A stretch of DNA of 24,550 nucleotides from an uncultured Oscillospiraceae bacterium (GCA_910578755.1 CAJTSZ010000019.1:1-24550), one strand, 5' to 3'. Shown: positions 1 to 7,904, numbered from the stretch's first letter. Made by a program: numbers and translations. The notes: generated by a model not told the origin, from the letters alone.

Positions 1-2
1 AG

Positions 3-34
3 AACCACCAAAGAGGGTGCTGCACTTTGTGGTT
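3..34 (-). terminator. Probable terminator hairpin downstream of ychF
   Basis: Read on the minus strand, AACCACAAAG is followed about 11 bases later by CTTTGGTGGTT, giving a roughly 10-bp stem with one bulge directly after the ychF stop codon. The window edge hides any U-tract, so termination is inferred from position and stem only. Confidence 0.45.
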
Positions 35-35
35 A

Positions 36-1130
36 TTACACATTAAAGCGGAACAGGATAATATCCCCATCCTTTACCACATACTCCTTGCCTTCGGAGC
101 GAACAAGGCCTTTTTCTTTGGCGGCGGTGAGGGAGCCGCAGGCAGTTAGGTCCTCAAAGGAAACAACCTCGGCGCGGATGAAGCCCCGTTCAAAATCGCT
201 GTGGATTTTACCGGCAGCCTGGGGGGCCTTTGTACCCTGGGAAATGGTCCAAGCCCTTACCTCCGGCTTGCCGGCAGTAAGGTAGGAAATGAGGCCCAAC
301 AGGTGGTAGCTGGCACGGATCAACCGATCCAAACCGGACTCCTGCAGCCCCAGCTCGTTTAAGAACATCAGCTTGTCCTCTTTGGACATATCGGCAATTT
401 CTTCTTCCAGGCGCGCGCAAATGGGCACAACCTCGGAATGTTCCGCCGAGGCAATTTCCACCACCTGCTGGTAGTAGGGGTTTTGTTCCATGGCGGAGGA
501 AAAATCGTTTTCACTCATATTGGCAACATAAATAATGGATTTGTTGGAAAGCAGGGGGATGTCCGCCATAATTTCCGCCTCATCCTCTGTAAAGGGGAAG
601 CTGCGGGCCGATTTCCCTTCCTCTAAGTGGGCTTTTACCCGGTTTAGCAGGGCAACCTCGGCAAGGTATTTTTTATCTCCCTTGGCGGCCTTAGCAGAAC
701 GGTCAATGCGGCGTTCCAAAATATCCAGGTCGGAGAAAATCAGCTCCAGGTTAATGGTTTCAATGTCCCGGGCGGGGCCAATTTCCCCGTCTACATGGAC
801 GATTTCCCCGTTTTCAAAGCAGCGCACTACGTGGACAATGGCGTCAACCTCGCGGATGTTGGAAAGGAACTTGTTGCCCAACCCTTCCCCCTTGGAGGCG
901 CCTTTTACCAGGCCGGCAATGTCTACAAATTCAATAACAGCGGGGGTTACTTTATCCGGCTGGTACATTTCCTCCAAAATATCCAGGCGTTTATCGGGAA
1001 CGGCAACTGTGCCGATGTTTGGTTCAATGGTGCAGAAGGGGTAGTTGGCGGACTGTGCCCCAGCATTGGTAATTGCGTTGAACAGGGTGCTTTTGCCCAC
1101 GTTGGGCAGCCCTACGATGCCTAATTTCAT
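36..1130 (-). CDS. ychF: Redox-regulated ribosome-associated ATPase YchF (OLA1/Obg family)
   Basis: A 364-residue P-loop protein, the usual YchF length. The P-loop GLPNVGKST is at residues 7-15, followed by a switch region (NYPFCTIEPN), the G3 motif DIAGLV, and NMSE in place of the NKxD motif of GTPases. NMSE is the YchF/OLA1 signature associated with ATP rather than GTP preference. The C-terminus has the TGS-type segment (AWTISQGTKAPQAAGKIHSDF). Known family members are soluble, bind ribosomes and are linked to stress and translation control. The start at 1130 is chosen because AAAGGAG lies just upstream and the protein then begins MKLGIVG as in the family; the open frame extends 53 codons further upstream without family similarity. 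The gene stands alone. Confidence 0.96.
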   Translation of the reverse strand: MKLGIVGLPNVGKSTLFNAITNAGAQSANYPFCTIEPNIGTVAVPDKRLDILEEMYQPDKVTPAVIEFVDIAGLVKGASKGEGLGNKFLSNIREVDAIVHVVRCFENGEIVHVDGEIGPARDIETINLELIFSDLDILERRIDRSAKAAKGDKKYLAEVALLNRVKAHLEEGKSARSFPFTEDEAEIMADIPLLSNKSIIYVANMSENDFSSAMEQNPYYQQVVEIASAEHSEVVPICARLEEEIADMSKEDKLMFLNELGLQESGLDRLIRASYHLLGLISYLTAGKPEVRAWTISQGTKAPQAAGKIHSDFERGFIRAEVVSFEDLTACGSLTAAKEKGLVRSEGKEYVVKDGDIILFRFNV

Positions 1131-1550
1131 ATATTTTATTTCTCCTTTACTGATGCGGTTTTCCAGCGGCAGGGTACAACTATTTAAAGGGGCTGGCTGA
1201 GGGACGGAGCAGTTCCTATTTTCCGTTGAAAAAGCCGAAAGCTGCCTTTTGTGCGGGGAAGCTCCGTATAACAACATACATTGTAGCACGGAGGCCTTTT
1301 TTTCTCAATAGCGAAGTGAGGGGAACGGGGCAATTTCAGGCATTTTGTGGTTAAAGCATGTTTTTCTTGTTGCGTGCAAACCGGCCAGGGCAAGTTGTTA
1401 ACGGTAAAACGGTAATATGTTAAAAAATATTTCATGAATTTCCAACAAAATACGGTATAATTACCTTAATGTATAAAATATAGCCATGGAAAACAAGGAG
1501 AACGATGGAATAATTTTGGCTTTCGCCTTTTTTCCCTTTGTATTTATGGT

Positions 1551-1575
1551 ATAATAACGACAAAATCGTTATTAT
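1551..1575. repeat. Palindromic repeat, copy 1
   Basis: Arms ATAATAACGA and TCGTTATTAT flank a 5-base loop, and the sequence is preceded by ATGGT so that a TATAAT hexamer overlaps the left arm. Copies 2 and 3 have the arms ATAATAACGAC / GTCGTTATTAT around AAA. The stem can form in DNA or RNA of either strand. The function is unknown. Confidence 0.8.
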
Positions 1576-1620
1576 ATTTAAAAATGGCCGGGGCAATATG
1601 TTCGCTTTGCTCACTGCCCC

Positions 1621-1683
1621 ATGGCCAATTATACCATTTCACACGTTGTGTTCATGGTATAATAACGACAAAGTCGTTATTAT
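1621..1683. repeat. 63-bp repeat unit with palindrome, copy 2
   Basis: The unit begins ATGGCCAATTATACCA, continues through a TTTCACACG spacer and TGTGTTCATGGT, and ends with the perfect 11-bp arms ATAATAACGAC / GTCGTTATTAT around AAA (1659-1683). Inside the unit, ATTATACCA and TGGTATAAT form a second 9-bp inverted repeat, so two nested hairpins are possible. The unit recurs at 1734-1796. Confidence 0.85.
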
Positions 1684-1733
1684 AGGGATTTTAATTGGCC
1701 CTTTTTCTTGCCCCTACGAGGCAACCGAAAAAG

Positions 1734-1796
1734 ATGGCCAATTATACCATTTCACACGCTGTGTTCATGGTATTATAACGACAAAGTCGTTATGAT
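1734..1796. repeat. 63-bp repeat unit with palindrome, copy 3
   Basis: This is a near-identical copy of the unit at 1621-1683, starting exactly 113 bp downstream. The palindrome at 1772-1796 has arms ATTATAACGAC / GTCGTTATGAT around AAA and so differs from copy 2 at only a few arm positions. The central core AACGAC-AAA-GTCGTT is unchanged, which suggests that the core is the conserved part. Confidence 0.85.
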
Positions 1797-1816
1797 ATTT
1801 AATGGCCTTTTTTATA

Positions 1817-1980
1817 GGGCTTTCAGCCCCAATAGTAAAGGCCTGGGGTTTTAGGGGCCGGAGGGCCCCTAAAGGAGCTTGGAGGTAGCCGATACTTCCA
1901 AAAAAGAATGGGCCCCCGGCCGGGTAGGCCATGCCCAGGGTGTGGGGCTGAAAGCCCCAATAGTAAAGGCTTGGAGCGCC
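1817..1980. repeat. GC-rich modular repeat cluster (copy A)
   Basis: Several modules are seen. GGGCTTTCAGCCCC (about 1817) and GGGCTGAAAGCCCC (about 1944) are each followed by AATAGTAAAGGC and are loop-inverted versions of each other. AGGGGCCGGAGGGCCCCT is at about 1852-1870. GCTTGGAGGTAGCC with TACTTCCAAAAAAGAA is at about 1876-1908. The same modules recur at 22530-22724 and, reverse complemented, at 24410-24540. They look like a lineage-specific intergenic repeat family. Confidence 0.65.
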
Positions 1981-2035
1981 CCGTTAAATAAATTTAGAAA
2001 AAAAGACAAGACGACGGCAAGCTTGTAAAGCGCAC

Positions 2036-2055
2036 CCGCTGAATAGCGGTTTTTT
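2036..2055 (+). terminator. Small terminator-like hairpin with no gene upstream
   Basis: CCGCT, loop GAAT, AGCGG and then six T residues. No plus-strand gene precedes it, so it may end an unannotated short transcript or act as a leader attenuator for the response regulator about 80 bp downstream. The stem is only 5 bp. Confidence 0.4.
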
Positions 2056-2134
2056 ATGTCAAAATGAAATAGGTGGCCTTAACCGCCTAATGCAGATGAA
2101 ATTAGAAAAATAAAACTACTGGGGAGGTAAATTT

Positions 2135-2827
2135 ATGTCAATGGGTAAAATTTTAGTAGCGGATGATGATGTAAATATTGCCGATTTACTGCGGCTTTAT
2201 TTGGAAAAGGAGGGCTATACCCTCACCCTTGCCAACAACGGCGAGGAGGCTTTGGAAAAATTTAACATGGAAACCCCGGATATTGTTTTGCTGGATATTA
2301 TGATGCCAAAGTTAGACGGCTGGCAGGTGTGCAGGGAAATACGCAAAAAGTCCAACTGCCCCATTATTATGATAACGGCAAAGGGCGAAACCTTCGATAA
2401 GGTGTTGGGTTTGGAACTGGGAGCCGACGATTATGTGGTAAAACCCTTTGATTCCAAGGAAATTGTGGCACGGATAAAGGCAGTTATGCGCCGCACCGGC
2501 AAATCTGCCGCCGAAGCCAACGAAAAAGAAGTAAGCTACAATAAGCTCGTTGTCAACATGACAAAATATGAACTGAAAGTAGATGGCAAGGTAGTGGATA
2601 CCCCGCCGAAGGAACTGGAGCTGCTGTACCATTTGGCCAGCAACCCAAACCGGGTATACACCAGGGACCAGCTGCTTAACGAGGTATGGGGCTTTGAATA
2701 CTATGGCGATTCCCGCACAGTGGATGTACATGTAAAACGGCTGCGCGAAAAGCTGGAAGGGGTTTCGGACCAGTGGAGCTTAAAAACCGTGTGGGGTGTA
2801 GGCTATAAATTTGAAGTGAAAGAATAA
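2135..2827 (+). CDS. OmpR/PhoB-family response regulator
   Basis: A 230-residue two-domain regulator. The receiver domain (about residues 4-118) has the acidic cluster ADDD, the phospho-acceptor D54 in LLDIMMP, and the conserved lysine in VVKPFD. The C-terminal winged-helix domain (about 130-229) ends with the typical RTVDVHVKRLREKLE recognition helix and VWGVGYKF. It is expected to bind tandem direct-repeat operators after phosphorylation by the kinase encoded next. GGGGAGG lies 8 bases before the ATG. The gene for an HtrA protease two genes downstream suggests an envelope- or secretion-stress role similar to CssR, but the sequence alone does not fix the stimulus. Confidence 0.93.
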   Translation: MSMGKILVADDDVNIADLLRLYLEKEGYTLTLANNGEEALEKFNMETPDIVLLDIMMPKLDGWQVCREIRKKSNCPIIMITAKGETFDKVLGLELGADDYVVKPFDSKEIVARIKAVMRRTGKSAAEANEKEVSYNKLVVNMTKYELKVDGKVVDTPPKELELLYHLASNPNRVYTRDQLLNEVWGFEYYGDSRTVDVHVKRLREKLEGVSDQWSLKTVWGVGYKFEVKE

Positions 2828-2845
2828 GGAAGGCATAAGCCTGCT

Positions 2846-2879
2846 TAAAAACGCCAGGCCCCATGGCCTGGCGTTTTTG
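2846..2879 (+). terminator. Strong hairpin between response regulator and kinase (terminator or attenuator)
   Basis: The stem AACGCCAGGCC / GGCCTGGCGTT with loop CCAT is perfect, has an A-run before it and is followed by TTTTT. It lies between the regulator stop (2827) and the kinase start (2899). It should lower kinase expression relative to the regulator. Confidence 0.8.
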
Positions 2880-2898
2880 GGCAATGAGGTGTTTTTGT

Positions 2899-4380
2899 AT
2901 GCGAAAAAGTTTATTCCGCAAATATTTTTCTGTTTGCGCCTCCCTTATTGTGCTGGCGCTTACCTTTTTAGGCGTTGTGTTTTTAATATTTGCTTCCCAA
3001 TATTTTCAGGAGGATCGGTTTGCCCTTTTGGAAAAAAACGCGTCTTATGCCTTGGCGGCTACCCAAAATTACTGTGTTAAGGCGGACGGCGCTTACCAAA
3101 TATCGGCCAGCTTAATTGATGTATACACCCCTTTGGCCAAAGCAATGGATGCGGATATTTACTTAACCAACATGGACGGCACCACCTTAATGTGTACCCA
3201 CCGCAGCTACTGCAACCACAGGGCCAACGCGGTGCCCCAACAGGTACAGGATAAAATATTGGAGGATGGTATTTACCGCGGCGTTGGGGAGATGGGTAAA
3301 ATCTATTCCACGCCTTACTATACCGTAGGCATGCCCCTTGTTTTAGGGGAAGGGCAAACGGCGGGAATGGTGTTTATTTCCAGCTCCGCCCAGGACTTAA
3401 CCGGCTTTTTGGGTGAGATGCTAAAGTTATTCCTCCTTAGCGCTTTATGTGTCATTATTATTACGTTTATTATCATATATTTTGTTACCAGCAATATGGT
3501 AAAACCCTTGCGGGATATGGTTTTGGCCACAGAAAGCTTTGCAAAAGGGGATTTTACCGCCCGTGTGCCTGTAAACGATATGGACGAAGTGGGCCTGCTT
3601 TCCATGGCCTTTAACAACATGGCGGCTTCCTTGGCCCAGCAGGAAGGTGTGCGGCGTTCCTTTATAGCCAATGTTTCCCACGAGCTAAAAACCCCCATGA
3701 CCACCATTGCAGGTTTTATTGATGGTATTATGGATGGGACAATCCCCGCGGAAAAACAATCCCACTACCTGAACATTGTTTCCAACGAGGTAAAGCGCCT
3801 TTCCCGGCTGGTGCGTTCCATGCTGAACATTGCCCGGCTGGAAAGCGGGGAAATGAAGCTGGCCCCCACCCAGTTTGACTTAAACGAGGTGGTTTGCTCC
3901 ACTATTTTTACCTTTGAGCAGTCCATAGATGCAAAAAAGCTTGAAATAAAAGGGCTGGACGTGGGCAAAATTATGGTGGAGGCCGACAGGGACCTGATCC
4001 ACCAGGTGGTGTATAACTTAATAGAAAACGCGGTGAAGTTTGTAAACGAAGGCGGGTATATTGAGGTAAATTACCGCACCGAAAATAAAATGACCTACAT
4101 TGGCATTAAAAATTCCGGTGAAGGAATTTCCAAGGAGGAAATTTCCAAGGTGTTTGACCGCTTTTACAAAACAGACCGTTCCCGCAGTATGGATAAAACC
4201 GGCGTAGGCTTAGGGCTGTACATTGTGCGTTCCATTGTAAACCTGCACAACGGCGAAGTGATTGTACGCAGCGCCGAAGGGGAATATTGCGAGTTTTCTT
4301 TTTCCGTACCGGCGGCAAAGGCATCGGCAGCAAAAATGTCCGTAAAGGGGCTGCTCCATAACCAGCCTTCGGAACAATAA
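2899..4380 (+). CDS. Sensor histidine kinase with HAMP domain
   Basis: A 493-residue membrane kinase. TM1 is at about residues 12-33, an extracytoplasmic sensor region at about 34-175, TM2 at about 177-198 (CVIIITFIIIYFV), HAMP at about 199-250, the HisKA H-box NVSHELKTPM with phospho-acceptor His261, the N-box NLIENAVKF near residue 373, and the G2 box GVGLGLYIV near residue 435. It partners the response regulator just upstream. The ATG at 2899 is chosen because GAGGT lies 8 bases before it and the protein then starts with a basic MRKSLFRK followed by TM1. The longer frame would start inside the hairpin at 2846-2879. The sensor region is not one I can assign to a named ligand domain. Length and architecture are typical of PhoR/CssS-like kinases. 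Confidence 0.93.
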   Translation: MRKSLFRKYFSVCASLIVLALTFLGVVFLIFASQYFQEDRFALLEKNASYALAATQNYCVKADGAYQISASLIDVYTPLAKAMDADIYLTNMDGTTLMCTHRSYCNHRANAVPQQVQDKILEDGIYRGVGEMGKIYSTPYYTVGMPLVLGEGQTAGMVFISSSAQDLTGFLGEMLKLFLLSALCVIIITFIIIYFVTSNMVKPLRDMVLATESFAKGDFTARVPVNDMDEVGLLSMAFNNMAASLAQQEGVRRSFIANVSHELKTPMTTIAGFIDGIMDGTIPAEKQSHYLNIVSNEVKRLSRLVRSMLNIARLESGEMKLAPTQFDLNEVVCSTIFTFEQSIDAKKLEIKGLDVGKIMVEADRDLIHQVVYNLIENAVKFVNEGGYIEVNYRTENKMTYIGIKNSGEGISKEEISKVFDRFYKTDRSRSMDKTGVGLGLYIVRSIVNLHNGEVIVRSAEGEYCEFSFSVPAAKASAAKMSVKGLLHNQPSEQ

Positions 4381-4399
4381 CGGAACAAAAGTTTAGAAC

Positions 4400-4553
4400 C
4401 TGTATTCATAGGCGGGGGATACTGGATGGACGAGGGATTTTGCCGCCCTGCAAGGCAAAAAATTGCAGGAATACTTGACGTATTGCAAGATTTTTTAACG
4501 TGGCAGGGCGGTAAAAGACCCGGCCAGACGGCGTTCCATGCCTGTGAATATAG
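4400..4553. repeat. Long imperfect inverted repeat (MITE- or RNA-hairpin-like element)
   Basis: The 154-bp segment folds back on itself. The outer arms 4400-4413 and 4540-4553 pair at all 14 positions if two G-U wobbles are allowed. Middle arms CCGCCCTGC (4443-4451) and GCAGGGCGG (4503-4511) pair perfectly. An inner stem A6-TTGC..AATAC / GTATT-GCAA..T6 closes on loop TTGAC (4475-4479). No coding frame is supported. It sits between the kinase stop and the htrA-like promoter. It could be a mobile miniature element, or a structured RNA or terminator for the kinase transcript. Confidence 0.75.
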
Positions 4554-4580
4554 AATTTACAAAAACAATTTAAAAGCCGT

Positions 4581-4611
4581 TTCAACAATGGTAACAAATA
4601 CAAGTTATAAT
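4581..4611 (+). promoter_or_regulatory. Possible promoter of the HtrA-like gene
   Basis: A perfect TATAAT is at 4606-4611. The best upstream hexamer is TTCAAC at 4581-4586, with a long 19-bp spacer. The weak -35 would fit activation by a regulator, for example the response regulator encoded nearby, but no operator repeat is clear. Confidence 0.4.
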
Positions 4612-4707
4612 AAAAACAGGCTCAGCGGAAAAGCAATACCGCTGAAAACGGCCCTAAAGTAAGGGCTTGGCGGGGAACCCGCAAAAGAGGATTTGGAGGG
4701 AATTTTT

Positions 4708-6288
4708 ATGGACGAAAATAAAAATAGCTACGGCGAAAATAACTATGGAGGATACCAGGGAAATACAACCCCGCCGGAAGAAAATAAAGGGGAAACAAAA
4801 CAGGCTGGCGCCCCAACAGGCAGCCAGGGCGCAGGCGGCTGGGTATTTTCCGATAAGCAGAACCAGCAAAGCAGCGAGGGCAGCAGCTATTCCGGAGGGT
4901 ACGACAGTAAGTACAGCTATACCTCCTACCAGCAGCAGAAGAGCCAGGGTACCCCATACCATCAGGAGTATGCGGGCCAAACCGGGGGAACCGGCACGCC
5001 ATGGCAGCAGACCCCGGTGGAAAGCAAGGAAGAAGGCTATAAGTGGAATTATGAGGATTACCAGGTGCATCAGCAGCCTCGGGATTCCCACAAGCCAAGG
5101 AAAAACAAAGGGTTAAAAGTATTTGCCGGTATTTTAGGCAGCGTTTTGTGCCTGACCCTGGTAGTTTTGGCAGGGTATGGCGTATATTCCTTAATGGATG
5201 TGGGAAACAATGTAGAAAAGGTTCCTGCCCAGGAGGAGGTTGGGGTTCTTAACGGGGAGCACAGCCTTACTTTAAATGACCGGCCGGAGGTAGACCAGCA
5301 AATTTTAGCCGAGGACGGCAAACTGACCATTCCACAGCAGGCGCAAAAAGTAAAGCCCTCTGTTGTTGGGGTAGTTAACTACCAGCAAAGCAGCAGTAAT
5401 CTGTATGCCACAGCGGAATCCCAGGGTTCTGGCATTATTATGAGCGAGGACGGCTACATTATCACCAACGCCCATGTGGTGGAAAACGCTTTGGGCCTGA
5501 AGGTGGTACTCAACGACGGCACAGAGTATGCAGCCCAAATTATTGGTATGGATACAAAAACAGACCTTGCCGTAATTAAAATTGAAGCTACTGGTTTGCC
5601 CTCCGCCGAATTTGGAAATTCTGACCAGGTACAGGTGGGCGAACAGGTTATTGCCGTAGGCAACCCTACCGGCCTTCAACTGGGCGGTACAGTAACCGTG
5701 GGCTACGTTTCCGCCCTCAACCGCTTGGTTTCCACCAGCAGCGGCAGCCTGGAATGTATACAAACAGACGCAGCCATTAACCCAGGCAACTCCGGGGGCG
5801 CTTTAGCCAACGAGTACGGCCAAATCATCGGCATTAACTCCGCTAAAATTGCCGGTGAGGATATTGAGGGTTTAGGCTTTGCTATCTCCATTAACGAAGC
5901 CCAGCCAATTATTGACGATTTAATTAACTATGGCTATGTAAAGGGCCGTGTAAAAATAGGTATTACCGTTCAGGATATGGACCGCTTTATGGCCCTGTAC
6001 AGCAATATGCCCCAGGGCGTTATTGTTCAGGGGATTGAACGGAACACCCCCGCAGCTTCCAGCGGGCTGGTTCCCGGCGATGTTATTATTGCCGTAGACG
6101 GCCAAACCATTACCGGGACCAACGACCTTTCTTCCATTTTGGAAACAAAGTCCCCTGGTGATGTTATTGTCCTTACCGTGTACCGCAGAACAACAGGCAA
6201 CCAGGACAGAGAACTGGAAATTTCTTTGGAACTAATTGAATCCATAGAAAAACCGGACCAGGTACAAAATTACTTTACAAATAACTAA
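4708..6288 (+). CDS. htrA: HtrA/DegP-type membrane-anchored serine protease with PDZ domain
   Basis: A 526-residue protein. Residues 1-130 are a cytoplasmic low-complexity region rich in Gln, Ser, Gly and Tyr. A single TM segment is at about 136-160, followed by a trypsin-like domain with the full triad His256 (NAHVV), Asp286 (KTDLAV) and Ser362 (NPGNSGGAL), and a C-terminal PDZ domain at about 413-508 with VIVQGIERNTPAA. The topology places the protease outside the membrane, where HtrA enzymes degrade misfolded exported proteins. GGAGGG lies 8 bases before the ATG at 4708; an in-frame TTG five codons earlier sits within that ribosome site and is unlikely to be used. Its position after a two-component system resembles CssRS-controlled htrA. 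The long Q/S/Y-rich N-terminal tail is common in clostridial members. Confidence 0.94.
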   Translation: MDENKNSYGENNYGGYQGNTTPPEENKGETKQAGAPTGSQGAGGWVFSDKQNQQSSEGSSYSGGYDSKYSYTSYQQQKSQGTPYHQEYAGQTGGTGTPWQQTPVESKEEGYKWNYEDYQVHQQPRDSHKPRKNKGLKVFAGILGSVLCLTLVVLAGYGVYSLMDVGNNVEKVPAQEEVGVLNGEHSLTLNDRPEVDQQILAEDGKLTIPQQAQKVKPSVVGVVNYQQSSSNLYATAESQGSGIIMSEDGYIITNAHVVENALGLKVVLNDGTEYAAQIIGMDTKTDLAVIKIEATGLPSAEFGNSDQVQVGEQVIAVGNPTGLQLGGTVTVGYVSALNRLVSTSSGSLECIQTDAAINPGNSGGALANEYGQIIGINSAKIAGEDIEGLGFAISINEAQPIIDDLINYGYVKGRVKIGITVQDMDRFMALYSNMPQGVIVQGIERNTPAASSGLVPGDVIIAVDGQTITGTNDLSSILETKSPGDVIVLTVYRRTTGNQDRELEISLELIESIEKPDQVQNYFTNN

Positions 6289-6295
6289 ACTTAAA

Positions 6296-6336
6296 AGCGC
6301 CCTGTGCAGAAAAAAATTCTGTACAGGGCGTTTTTG
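6296..6336 (+). terminator. Intrinsic terminator after the HtrA-like gene
   Basis: The stem GCGCCCTGTGCAGAA / TTCTGTACAGGGCG (one mismatch or wobble) with an A-rich loop is followed by TTTTTGC. It begins about 10 bases after the stop codon. Confidence 0.9.
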
Positions 6337-6663
6337 CTTTTGGGACGGGGAAGTTTTACAACCCCACACGGTAGGACTCCCGAAAAAAGCGGGGAACCTT
6401 TTTTCCATTGCAGCATAATATAAAAAAGAAGCAGCAAAAAAAGTCCGCCGGCCTTACATAGCCCAGGCAGGCCGCAAATGTACCCTTGCTATAATGCCCA
6501 ATTCTGCCAAGGACAAAGCGGCCGGGGTGAAAATAAGAGGTCAGCCTTGCCGGGTGGCATAAGCCTGCAAACAGCCCGCTTTTTATGCTGCCTCATTAAA
6601 ATAAGCCGCGCCGCCAGGAATTCCCGGCGGCGCGGCTGTATTTTGCTGGAATTTGCAAGTGCT
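6337..6663. other. Intergenic stretch with a GC-rich terminator hairpin
   Basis: No coding frame is supported. The only clear structure is the perfect stem GCCGCGCCGCC / GGCGGCGCGGC at about 6607-6638, with an approximately 10-base loop and T-rich flanks. It probably terminates the minus-strand aldo/keto reductase transcript. CTTGCTATAATG near 6485-6496 resembles an extended -10, but no gene follows it. Confidence 0.6.
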
Positions 6664-7830
6664 TTAAGCGTTTGTTTTTGCATTTTCTTCCTTGGCCAGC
6701 TTTTCTTTTTCCTGCTGGCAAAGGTCCTGTATGTAGGCCAGCTTTTCAGGGATAGCAATTTGCTGTGGGCACTGGGAAGCGCAGGCGCCGCAGTTTACGC
6801 AAAGGCTTGGGCCAAAGCCGTTTTTCTCGGCAGATTCCATGCTGTTTACAAAACGCTGGGCGTTGCCAAATACCCGGTACTGAGAGTAGATGGAGAAAAT
6901 TTCAGGAATATCCACACCCTGGGGGCAGTCCATGCAGTAGCGGCAGCCGGTGCAGGGAATGTCGTTGAGCTTGCAAAGCTCGTCGGTAACAGCGGCAATG
7001 GTTTTTTGCTCCTGGGCTGTCAGGGGCTTAAAGTTGGTAAAGGTGGCGCAGTTGTCGTCCACTTGTTCCTCGTCGCTCATGCCGCTTAAAACAACGGCAA
7101 CATTTGGCAGGGAGGCAACAAACCGCACTGCCCAGGATGCTAGGGAGGCGCTGGAATCCAGGGCCTTTAATGGGGCGGCACATTCTTCGTTTAGGTTGGC
7201 CAGGTAGCCGCCGCGGACAGGCTCCATTACCATGCAGGGCAGGTTGCGCTCCTCCAGCATTTGGTACAGCCGGTTGGCGTGCATGGCTTTCCAATCCAAA
7301 TAATTCAGCTGTAACTGAACAAAGTCCCACTGATATTCATCTAAAATTTGTTTCAGGACAGGTTCTGTGTCGTGGAAAGAAAAGCCCAGGTGTTTAATTT
7401 TTCCCTGGCGTTTCATCTCCTGTAAAAACTCTACGGTATGGAACTCTTTGGCCTTGGCAAAGTGGTGGCGGTTCATACTGTGGAGCAGGTAAAAATCAAT
7501 ATAATCGGTATTCAGTGTTTCCAGCTGGCGGTAGAACAGGGCTTTCATGTCTTCCTCGGTTTCACAAACCCAAATGCTCATTTTATCGGCCAGCATATAG
7601 GTGGAACGGTCAATACCCTGGAAGGCGCGGGCAAATACTTTTTCCGAATCCCCCTTGTGGTAAACAACAGCGGTATCAAAATAATTTACCCCCATGTTGT
7701 AAGCCTTTTTCAGCAGGGCTTCCGCGGCTTCAAAGTTTAGGGAATCATCCTCGTGTTTTGGGAAACGCATGCCGCCATACCCCAAAATAGAAATGGTTTC
7801 GTCCAGTTGTTTAATGTAGCGTTTGTCCAT
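6664..7830 (-). CDS. Aldo/keto reductase with C-terminal ferredoxin-like 4Fe-4S domain
   Basis: A 388-residue two-part protein. The N-terminal aldo/keto reductase barrel (about residues 1-270) shows the typical start (ILGYGGMRFP), the tetrad region FDTAVVYHKG, a lysine in ADK and the histidine in YLLHSM. The C-terminal part carries two cysteine clusters, CTGCRYCMDCP and CVNCGACASQCP, each able to hold one 4Fe-4S centre. This fused type is common in anaerobic Clostridia. Substrate and electron partner are unknown. The ATG at 7830 has AAAGGGAG upstream; the frame extends 6 codons further but without a better ribosome site. It is transcribed alone between terminators. Confidence 0.93.
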   Translation of the reverse strand: MDKRYIKQLDETISILGYGGMRFPKHEDDSLNFEAAEALLKKAYNMGVNYFDTAVVYHKGDSEKVFARAFQGIDRSTYMLADKMSIWVCETEEDMKALFYRQLETLNTDYIDFYLLHSMNRHHFAKAKEFHTVEFLQEMKRQGKIKHLGFSFHDTEPVLKQILDEYQWDFVQLQLNYLDWKAMHANRLYQMLEERNLPCMVMEPVRGGYLANLNEECAAPLKALDSSASLASWAVRFVASLPNVAVVLSGMSDEEQVDDNCATFTNFKPLTAQEQKTIAAVTDELCKLNDIPCTGCRYCMDCPQGVDIPEIFSIYSQYRVFGNAQRFVNSMESAEKNGFGPSLCVNCGACASQCPQQIAIPEKLAYIQDLCQQEKEKLAKEENAKTNA

Positions 7831-7875
7831 ACAAATACTCCCTTTCAAATAGGTTGAGGCTTATCCTTATTTTTA

Positions 7876-7904
7876 ATACTACCACATAGACGGCAGTAAT
7901 GCAA
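7876..7904 (-). promoter_or_regulatory. Sigma-A-like promoter of the aldo/keto reductase gene
   Basis: On the minus strand TTGCAT and TAGTAT are separated by exactly 17 bases, and the -10 lies about 45 bases before the start codon. Confidence 0.6.

Larger units (their letters stand above)
1131..2134. other. Gene-free 1-kb region rich in repeats
   Basis: No convincing coding frame is present on either strand between ychF and the response regulator. The stretch holds three palindromic repeats (1551-1796), GC-rich modular repeats (1817-1980), a small terminator-like hairpin (2036-2055) and an imperfect inverted repeat AGGTGG/CCGCCT (about 2070-2088). The ychF promoter must lie just left of this stretch, but I could not assign it. 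Confidence 0.7.

Noticed and set aside
535..1044. 169-residue frame opposite ychF
   Set aside because: It is the antisense of a well-conserved gene, lacks a ribosome site and has shadow-type composition.
1131..1289. 53-codon N-terminal extension of ychF
   Set aside because: It has no family similarity, and the ribosome site AAAGGAG lies just before the ATG at 1130.
1551..1796. Possible CRISPR array from the repeated palindromes
   Set aside because: Only three copies, unequal spacing (about 108 and 113 bp), the spacers themselves contain repeated sequence, and no cas gene is present.
6478..7089. 203-residue plus-strand frame opposite the aldo/keto reductase
   Set aside because: It overlaps the Fe-S end of a clear gene, runs through a terminator hairpin and has Ala/Gly/Val-rich antisense composition.
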